Below, piece by piece: positions 58,311 to 64,000 of a stretch of DNA of 64,000 nt. Where the stretch lies: contig NZ_CP163443.1 in the NCBI RefSeq assembly GCF_041053055.1, forward strand, positions 7,113,001 to 7,177,000, read 5' to 3'. Made by a program: the position numbers and the translations under genes. Source of the stretch: Streptomyces sp. R41 (GTDB lineage Bacteria; Actinomycetota; Actinomycetes; Streptomycetales; Streptomycetaceae). Below the pieces are notes generated by a model. The model searched no databases. It saw only the letters and a list, made by a program, of their open reading frames with translations, and was not told the origin of the DNA. Position 1 is the stretch's first letter. Each line of letters starts with the position of its first letter.

Positions 58311-59093
58311 CTATACGGCTACGGGGGCGGAGTCGGCCGGCGCCGGGCCGCGGCCGGTGATCGCGAGGAACGTGTCCTGGAGGGTGGCGTCGATCGAGCC
58401 GCCGTGCGCCAGTTTCAGCGCGCCCGGGGTGCCCTCGGCCACCACGACACCCTTGTCGACGATCACCAGCCGGTCGGAGAGGGCGTCCGCCTCGTCGAGG
58501 TAGTGCGTGGTCAGGAAGACCGTGGTGCCGTGCTCGTGGCGCAGGCGGCGGACCAGGTTCCACAGATCGGCCCGGCTGCCGGGGTCGAGACCCGTCGTGG
58601 GCTCGTCGAGGAACAGGACCCGGGGGCGGTGCGTGAGCCCCATCGCGATGTCGAGGCGGCGTCGCTGACCGCCCGAGAGCGCCGCCGTCCTGCGGTCCAG
58701 CAGTTCGACGAGATCCAGGTCGCGGGCCAGCTCGTCGGCGCGCTCGACCGCCTGGGACTTGGTCAGTCGGTACAGCCGCCCTTGCGTGACCAGCTCCTCC
58801 CGCACGGTCACATTCGGGTCGACGCCCCCGGACTGGGCGACGTAACCGACGGCCCTGCGCACACCGGCGGGGTCGGAGGCCAGATCGCAGCCGGCCACGG
58901 TGGCGGCACCGCCGGTGGGCGGCAGCAGGGTCGTGAGCATGCGCAGGGTCGTGGTCTTGCCGGCTCCGTTCGGGCCGAGGAAGCCGAGGATCTCGCCCGG
59001 CGCGACGGTCATGTCGATGCCGCTCACCGCCTCCACCGGACCGCGCTTCGTCTGGAAGGTACGGGCCAGGCCGGCCGTACTGATGATGGTCAT
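58311..59093 (-). CDS. ABC exporter ATP-binding protein (DrrA-like)
   Basis: The 260-residue ATPase has Walker A GPNGAGKTTTLRML, the Q-loop region VGYVAQSGG, the signature LSGGQRRRLDIAMGL, Walker B VLFLDEPTTGLD and the H-loop TTHYLDEAD. It is divergent from a TetR gene, with a 31-bp inverted-repeat operator in the 79-base gap, so it is probably repressed by that protein and induced by an exported compound. Confidence 0.95.
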   Translation of the reverse strand: MTIISTAGLARTFQTKRGPVEAVSGIDMTVAPGEILGFLGPNGAGKTTTLRMLTTLLPPTGGAATVAGCDLASDPAGVRRAVGYVAQSGGVDPNVTVREELVTQGRLYRLTKSQAVERADELARDLDLVELLDRRTAALSGGQRRRLDIAMGLTHRPRVLFLDEPTTGLDPGSRADLWNLVRRLRHEHGTTVFLTTHYLDEADALSDRLVIVDKGVVVAEGTPGALKLAHGGSIDATLQDTFLAITGRGPAPADSAPVAV

Positions 59094-59114
59094 GACCCCA
59101 GAAAAACAGAGTCC

Positions 59115-59145
59115 CTGAAATTTTGCAATGACTCCAAAAATTCAG
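59115..59145. promoter_or_regulatory. TetR-type operator between the ABC exporter and its regulator
   Basis: CTGAAATTTTG (59115-59125) and CAAAAATTCAG (59135-59145) are inverted at 10 of 11 positions around a 9-base spacer. It is strikingly AT-rich for this genome and lies in the only shared gap of the two divergent genes. Confidence 0.75.
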
Positions 59146-59172
59146 CAGCCCCAAGGAAGCTAGGATTCGGCC

Positions 59173-59814
59173 ATGACCGAGGGACTCAGGGAGCGCAAGA
59201 AGCGGCAGGCCAGGCAGCGCATCTCGGACGTGGCCACGGGGCTGTTCCTGGAGCGCGGGTTCGACTCGGTGACGATCGCCGAGGTGGCCGAGGCGGCCGA
59301 TGTCTCGGTCAACACCGTCTACAACTATTTCCAGGCCAAGGAGGACCTCTTCCTCGACCGGGCCAAGGGCAGCGTCGCCCGGCTGTCGCGCTTCGTGCGC
59401 GCCCGCGACAAGGGCGAGTCCGCGGCCGCGGCGGTGCTGCGCGAGCTGCGTGACGAGGTGGAGGCGGTCTCGCCGCAGGTCGGCCTCATCGAGGGGTACG
59501 ACCGCTTCATGAAGGTCGTCGAAGGGGCGCCTGGACTCCGCGCCCGCCTGTGGCACATGAATCAGGAGAGCCTCGTCCTCCTGGAGGAGACCCTGCGCGA
59601 GGAAACAGGGGCGGAGCCGGACGACCCGCTGCCATCGCTGATGGCCGGTCAGATCAACTGGGTGCACACCACGCTTTTGGGGCTCATCGGGCGCGCGATG
59701 GTGGCCGGCCGTTCCCCCGACGAGGTCTCCCGCGAAGCTCTCGGTCTACTCGACGACATGGAGGACCTTTTGAGTGAGAAGGTCCTCAACTACGCCGTAC
59801 GGGCGGTGCAATGA
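59173..59814 (+). CDS. TetR-family regulator of the divergent ABC exporter
   Basis: The 213-residue regulator has an N-terminal HTH (VTIAEVAEAADVSVNTVYNY followed by FQAKEDL) and a helical ligand domain. The start is ATG 59173, 27 bases from the operator's right half. Genes divergent from a DrrAB-like pair usually repress it. The ligand is unknown. Confidence 0.92.
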   Translation: MTEGLRERKKRQARQRISDVATGLFLERGFDSVTIAEVAEAADVSVNTVYNYFQAKEDLFLDRAKGSVARLSRFVRARDKGESAAAAVLRELRDEVEAVSPQVGLIEGYDRFMKVVEGAPGLRARLWHMNQESLVLLEETLREETGAEPDDPLPSLMAGQINWVHTTLLGLIGRAMVAGRSPDEVSREALGLLDDMEDLLSEKVLNYAVRAVQ

Positions 59815-59910
59815 CCCGCCCCGGTGTGATGTCCGTCGGTTGAGACGTGACGCGCATTACTTACCGGTCACACAGGCACGCCCGAGCGCTAAGGTCCGCC
59901 GAAGAGGCAA

Positions 59911-59928
59911 CTTAAACAGCGTGTTAAG
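59911..59928 (+). promoter_or_regulatory. Inverted repeat upstream of the hydroxyacyl-CoA dehydrogenase
   Basis: CTTAAACAGCGTGTTAAG has 5-bp perfect outer arms CTTAA/TTAAG. It lies just before the ribosome site GGGGAG. It may be an operator or part of the promoter -10 region. Confidence 0.4.
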
Positions 59929-59938
59929 GGGAGTCGGA

Positions 59939-60787
59939 GTGGCACGTAAGCTCGCGGTCATCGGAGCCGGACTCATGGGGTCCGGTATCGCCCAGGTCTC
60001 CGCCCAGGCGGGCTGGGACGTCGTCCTGCGCGATGTCACCGACGAGGCGCTGACCCGTGGCCTCGACGGCATCAGGGCCTCGTACGACAAGTTCGTGAGC
60101 AAGGGCAAGCTGGAAGCCGCGGACGCGGACGCGGCGCTCGCGCGCATCACCGCCACCACCGACCTGGACGCGGCAGCCGACGCCGACATCGTCGTCGAGG
60201 CCGTCTTCGAGAAGCTCGAGGTCAAGCACGAGATCTTCCGGACGCTCGACAAGATCGTCCGCGACGACACTGTGCTCGCCTCCAACACCTCCGCCATCCC
60301 GATCACCAAGATCGCGGCGGCCACCGAGCACCCGGAGCGGGTCGTCGGCGTGCACTTCTTCTCGCCGGTGCCGATGATGCAGCTCGTCGAGCTGGTCCGC
60401 GGCTACAAGACGAGCGACGAAGCGCTCGCCACCGCACGGGAGTTCGCCGAGTCCGTCGGCAAGACCTGCATCGTCGTCAACCGCGATGTCGCCGGTTTTG
60501 TGACGACCCGTCTCATCTCCGCGCTCGTCGTCGAGGCGACAAAGCTGTACGAGTCGGGCGTGGCCACGGCCGAGGACATCGACCTCGCTTGCAAGCTGGG
60601 CTTCGGCCATGCCATGGGCCCCCTGGCCACGGCCGACCTGACGGGCGTCGACATCCTGCTGCACGCCACCAGCAACATCTACACCGAGACCCAGGACGAG
60701 AAGTTCGCCCCGCCGGAGTTGATGCGCCGGATGGTTGACGCCGGTGACATCGGGCGCAAGAGCGGGCAGGGCTTCTACAAGCACTGA
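59939..60787 (+). CDS. 3-hydroxybutyryl-CoA dehydrogenase
   Basis: The 282-residue enzyme oxidises 3-hydroxyacyl-CoA (or reduces acetoacetyl-CoA) with NAD(P). It starts at GTG 59939 with GGGGAG 6 bases upstream. The Rossmann motif is VIGAGLMGSGIAQVSAQAG; the catalytic region is VVGVHFFSPVPMMQLVELV with the His-Glu pair, and the C-terminal domain carries GFGHAMGPLATADLTG. It is a monofunctional short type. A strong terminator follows. Confidence 0.95.
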   Translation: MARKLAVIGAGLMGSGIAQVSAQAGWDVVLRDVTDEALTRGLDGIRASYDKFVSKGKLEAADADAALARITATTDLDAAADADIVVEAVFEKLEVKHEIFRTLDKIVRDDTVLASNTSAIPITKIAAATEHPERVVGVHFFSPVPMMQLVELVRGYKTSDEALATAREFAESVGKTCIVVNRDVAGFVTTRLISALVVEATKLYESGVATAEDIDLACKLGFGHAMGPLATADLTGVDILLHATSNIYTETQDEKFAPPELMRRMVDAGDIGRKSGQGFYKH

Positions 60788-60795
60788 ATGATCAA

Positions 60796-60820
60796 GCGGC
60801 GCCCGGAACACGGGCGCCGC
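60796..60820 (+). terminator. Terminator after the dehydrogenase gene
   Basis: GCGGCGCCCG (60796-60805) and CGGGCGCCGC (60811-60820) form a perfect 10-bp stem with loop GAACA, 8 bases after the stop. Confidence 0.88.
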
Positions 60821-61001
60821 ACTTGGCACGGAAACCGCACGCGCCTCTGGAGTATCACTCCATGAGGTGAATTCGGTATCGGTTCGCTTACAGACGGCAA
60901 CCTCTGCGGCCTTTCGGCCGTCAGACCGTGCACAACAGACAGACAGACGCGAACGCGAACAGACACACGCGGAGTACGAGACGCACTCTCGGGGAGCGCA
61001 T

Positions 61002-61325
61002 ATGTACATCAGGGGCGACCACGCCGAGCTGGTCGTCGGGGGCCGCCTCGACGTACGCAGCGCGGCGGACGCCCGTACGGTCCTGCACTCGGCCGTCGAC
61101 GACGGAGTCGGCGACCTGGTGCTGGACCTGTCCGAGCTGGACTCCTGGGACGCCACCGGCCTCGGTGTCATCATGGGGGCCCACCGACGGGCCGGGCGGT
61201 GCGGCCGACGGCTCGTGCTGCGCGGCGTACCACCACAGATGCAACGCCTGCTGGTCGCCACCCGGCTGCACCGGATCCTGGCGATCGAGGGCGGCATCGG
61301 GGTGGACTCCCTGCCCCGGGTCTGA
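61002..61325 (+). CDS. STAS-domain protein (anti-anti-sigma type)
   Basis: The 107-residue protein starts at the ATG at 61002 behind GGGGAG; a GTG at 60867 in frame would add 45 residues. It is a single STAS domain: LVVGGRLDVRSAADARTVLH, LVLDLSELDSWDATGLGVIM and GRRLVLRGVPPQMQRLL. In RsbV/SpoIIAA the switch residue is Ser in DSSG; here it is DATG, with Thr available for phosphorylation. No anti-sigma gene is adjacent, although one HATPase protein is encoded at 1264. Confidence 0.88.
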   Translation: MYIRGDHAELVVGGRLDVRSAADARTVLHSAVDDGVGDLVLDLSELDSWDATGLGVIMGAHRRAGRCGRRLVLRGVPPQMQRLLVATRLHRILAIEGGIGVDSLPRV

Positions 61326-61596
61326 GCTGCCGGGGGCGTGTCACCACCCCGGGAGTGAGTCCTCGTACACGCGTCCTGACCGGCGTACGAAACGCACCAC
61401 GCGCACAATCCTCACGAAGCTGTGACGTCTCGGACGGCGCGGTACCCCGGCTGTTCGTAGATACTGTGCGAAGGTTTAGGGTTCGGCTGCCCGCCACCCG
61501 AAACCCTACGAGCGGGCACCGGACCAGAAGCGACAGCGCGGTGTGCAGCAAGGCCGGGAGGGGCTCGGCACACGACGCTTTTGGGGGGCTTGGAAC

Positions 61597-64000
61597 ATGG
61601 ACCCGAACAACCGGGGACCCGAAGAGTACGGCCATGACGACGACGGCCAGGCGCCTCGCTCGCGCCCGCCGCGCGACCCGCTCACAGCTGACCTGGGTCA
61701 GCACTCGCCCGCGCTCGCCCGCACGGTTCAGCTCGTCTCGGGCGACTTCCTGCTCACCGTCAACCCCGTCGACGGCAGCGAGATCGAGAACTGCCCGCCG
61801 CACGAGCGGCCGCGGCCGCCGGCGAAGTTCAGGGCCGCCGAGCGCGTCGAGCTGGCCCGCGCGGCGCAGCCGCCCGTCCCGCCGGGACCGGCGCAGCCCC
61901 GGCTGCCGCTCCTGGAGCGCCAGGAGGAGCGCGAGCGGCTCGTACGCCTCCTCGCGCGCGGGCGCTCGGTGCGCCTCACCGGACCCTCCGGCTCGGGCCG
62001 CACCAGCCTGCTCGACGCGGTCGCCGAGGACTGCGCGGACCTCGCGCCCGACGGCGTCGTACGCCTGTCCGGCTACCGGCGCACGGCGAGCGACCTGCTG
62101 CACGACCTGTTCACCGCCGTCTACGACGCACCCCTGCACCGCCCGGAACAGGACGAACTGCTCCGGCTCGTCCACGAGATCGGCGCGGTCGTCGTCCTCG
62201 ACGACGTGGAGTTCGGCGGCAGCGCGCTCGACGAGCTGCTCGACGCCACCCCCGAGTGCGCCTTCCTGATCAGCGCGACGCCCGACGTCCCCGCGCCGTC
62301 CACCGACTCCCTCCTCGAAGAGGTGTTCCTCGGCGGGCTCGACCGCAGCGGCGGCCTCGAACTCCTGGAGCGGGCCGTCGGACGCGTCCTGACCGAGGAC
62401 GAGTCGAACTGGGCGGGCGACCTCTGGTTCGAGTCCGAGGGTCTTCCCCTGCGCTTCATGCAGGCCGGGGCGCTGCTGCGGCAGCGCGACCAGCTGCGGG
62501 CCAGTGAGGGCGCCGTCGACGAGTTCGGCGTCTTCCAGGAAGTGCCGGTCGACGCGCCCTTCGACGCCGAGGACGGCCACGCGGTACCGCTGCCGTCGCT
62601 CGCCGAAGGGGCCGCGCCCGCCTCGCTGCTCGCCTCCCGGCTGAGCGACTCGGCCCGCGCCACCTTGCGGTTCGCGGTCGCGCTCGGCGGCGAGGTGCCG
62701 CACCAGGCGCATCTGCCCGCGCTCGTGGGCGACACCCACGCCGACGCCGCACTCGCCGAACTGGCGAGCTGCGCGCTGGTCTCCCCGGTCGGTTCCCGCT
62801 ACCGGCTCGCCGCCGGAGTGCACGCCCAGCTGGAGGCCGCCGGATACGCGGACGGCATCGACGAGCAGGCCCGCGCCGCGGCCCAGCACTACAGCTGGTG
62901 GGCCGGGCACCCCTCGGTCACCCCGGAGCGGGTCTGCGCCGAGGCCGACGCGCTGCTCGCCGCGCTCACCGTGCTGGTGCCGCTCACCACGGCCCCGCTC
63001 GGCGAAGAGGAGGAGAGCATCGCCGTGCGGCTGGCCCGCACGGCCGCGCCCGCGTTCGCCGCGGGCCTGCACTGGAGCGCCTGGGAGCGCGCGCTGCGCT
63101 CCGGCGCCGAGGCCTCCCGGCTCTCCGGCGAGGTCGGCGAACAGGCCTACTTCCACCACGAGTTGGGGATCCTCGCCCTCTGCGGCGGCCAGCTGGACCG
63201 GGCGCGCGCCGAGCTGGAGGCCTCCATCGGGCTGCGTGGCGCCCTCGCCGACAAGCGCGGCACCGTCGCCGGCCGCCGCGCCCTCGCGCTGGTCGCCGAC
63301 CGCTCCGGTGACACACCCGGCCTCGGGTCCACCGCGGGGGAGGAGGTGCCCGACGCGCGGTACGAGGAGTCGGCGTCGCCCCCCGGTGGCGTACCGGCCG
63401 CCTTCACGATGGCCGCACCGCCCGACGAGCCCTCCACGCTGGTCACCCACCGGGCCGACCCCGGCCGCCCCGCGCCGAAGCGCTCGGGCGTCGCGGGCCG
63501 CTTGGTGAGCGGTACCCGGCGCAACCTGGTGGCCGCGGGCGCGGGGGCGCTCCTCGCCGCCGTACTCGGCACCGTGGTGACGCTCGGCGCGACCTCGGAC
63601 CACAACAACGACACCCCGTCCGAGAAGGTCGGCGTCAACCCCTCGGCCAGTCAGGGCAGCGACGACGACAGCCTGGGCGCGGACAAGGCGAAGAAGGGCG
63701 GCGACTCCGACACCGGGGTCGTGGCGACGCCCACGGATCCGGGTCCCGACGGGACGTACGGGACGTCGGACGATCCGACGCCTTCGGACACGGGCAGCGG
63801 TGAGCCGTCCGACAAGCCGAGCGGCACGCACAGCTCGGGTCCGTCGTCGAAGCCGCCTTCCTCGTCGTCCAAGCCGCCGTCGTCGACGTCCAAGCCACCG
63901 ACCTCGACGTCGAAGCCGCCGACGAGTAAGCCGCCGACCAGCGAGCCGCCGACGAGTGAGCCGCCGACCTCACCCGACCCGACGCCCACCACGTCGACGG
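61597..64000 (+). CDS. Large P-loop NTPase with transmembrane segment and Pro/Ser/Thr-rich tail (runs off edge)
   Basis: The frame opens at the ATG at 61597 behind GGGGGG and is open to the window end (801 codons). After an acidic N-terminus, an AAA/STAND-like domain has Walker A (LTGPSGSGRTSLL) and Walker B (AVVVLDDVEF). Helical repeat-like sequence follows, then a transmembrane segment (NLVAAGAGALLAAVLGTVVT) at about residue 650, and an extracellular region rich in Ser, Lys, Pro and Thr (repeats of SKPPTS). It probably senses or regulates at the membrane; the function is unknown. Confidence 0.8.
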   Translation, partial: MDPNNRGPEEYGHDDDGQAPRSRPPRDPLTADLGQHSPALARTVQLVSGDFLLTVNPVDGSEIENCPPHERPRPPAKFRAAERVELARAAQPPVPPGPAQPRLPLLERQEERERLVRLLARGRSVRLTGPSGSGRTSLLDAVAEDCADLAPDGVVRLSGYRRTASDLLHDLFTAVYDAPLHRPEQDELLRLVHEIGAVVVLDDVEFGGSALDELLDATPECAFLISATPDVPAPSTDSLLEEVFLGGLDRSGGLELLERAVGRVLTEDESNWAGDLWFESEGLPLRFMQAGALLRQRDQLRASEGAVDEFGVFQEVPVDAPFDAEDGHAVPLPSLAEGAAPASLLASRLSDSARATLRFAVALGGEVPHQAHLPALVGDTHADAALAELASCALVSPVGSRYRLAAGVHAQLEAAGYADGIDEQARAAAQHYSWWAGHPSVTPERVCAEADALLAALTVLVPLTTAPLGEEEESIAVRLARTAAPAFAAGLHWSAWERALRSGAEASRLSGEVGEQAYFHHELGILALCGGQLDRARAELEASIGLRGALADKRGTVAGRRALALVADRSGDTPGLGSTAGEEVPDARYEESASPPGGVPAAFTMAAPPDEPSTLVTHRADPGRPAPKRSGVAGRLVSGTRRNLVAAGAGALLAAVLGTVVTLGATSDHNNDTPSEKVGVNPSASQGSDDDSLGADKAKKGGDSDTGVVATPTDPGPDGTYGTSDDPTPSDTGSGEPSDKPSGTHSSGPSSKPPSSSSKPPSSTSKPPTSTSKPPTSKPPTSEPPTSEPPTSPDPTPTTST

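Noticed and set aside
61171..63831. 886-codon minus-strand open frame
   Set aside because: It lies opposite the STAS gene and the P-loop protein, whose plus-strand frame has clear Walker motifs; the minus frame has no protein-like motifs.

Overview
The window is high-GC actinobacterial DNA, almost certainly from a Streptomyces. Strong G/C third-position bias, GTG and TTG starts behind GGAGG-type sites, and a gene order that I recognise from memory as a conserved Streptomyces chromosomal core block all point the same way.

The left 23.7 kb is accessory DNA. It opens with a secreted protein and a lipoprotein, then an anti-sigma-type ATPase divergent from a TetR regulator. Next comes a compact gene set: acyl-CoA ligase, aldehyde/acyl-CoA dehydrogenase and TauD/TfdA-type dioxygenase on the minus strand, facing a divergent MFS transporter. 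The gap between the two arms holds two near-identical 21-bp operators in mirror orientation. From about 9.3 to 11.2 kb and around 14.2-14.7 kb lie decayed genes (a kinase-WD40 pseudogene, an integrase tail, an AraC tail, a NERD-domain pseudogene). Intact genes between them include a GH3 lipoprotein, TrmO and a GNAT acetyltransferase.

Two displaced copies of the 3' half of tRNA-Arg(CCG), at 15.45 and 17.95 kb, lie in the same orientation as the intact tRNA-Arg(CCG) at 23.7 kb. They mark 15.4-23.7 kb as the remains of at least two tandem integrations at this tRNA. No integrase survives between the copies. The cargo is a membrane protein, a mycothiol-dependent-isomerase-like protein, a PQQ-like propeller protein, a metallo-beta-lactamase-fold protein, a beta-carbonic anhydrase and a lipoprotein.

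The right 40 kb (24-64 kb) is housekeeping. It starts with a response regulator and an ArgS-like pseudoenzyme (nrtL), followed by the aspartate-family genes lysA, hom, thrC and thrB, and then rho. A secreted trypsin-like protease and an LCP protein come next, then rpmE, prfA, prmC, a Sua5-type gene, a phosphatase-like gene, glyA and a WecA/TagO-type transferase. The complete F1Fo ATP synthase operon atpIBEFHAGDC follows. After it come a DUF2550-like gene, a GH18 chitinase with a two-component system and paired 12-bp operator repeats, a cobalamin adenosyltransferase, a drug-type ABC exporter with a divergent TetR, a 3-hydroxyacyl-CoA dehydrogenase, a STAS protein, and a large P-loop protein that runs off the right edge.

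The most interesting signals are the mirrored operators and the unassigned oxygenase cluster, the triple tRNA-Arg attachment structure, the exact 25-bp tandem repeat copied from the end of thrC, the phosphatase with its nucleophilic Cys replaced by Ser, and a mini-cistron that exactly fills the prmC-sua5 gap. I see no CRISPR array, rRNA or intact insertion sequence.
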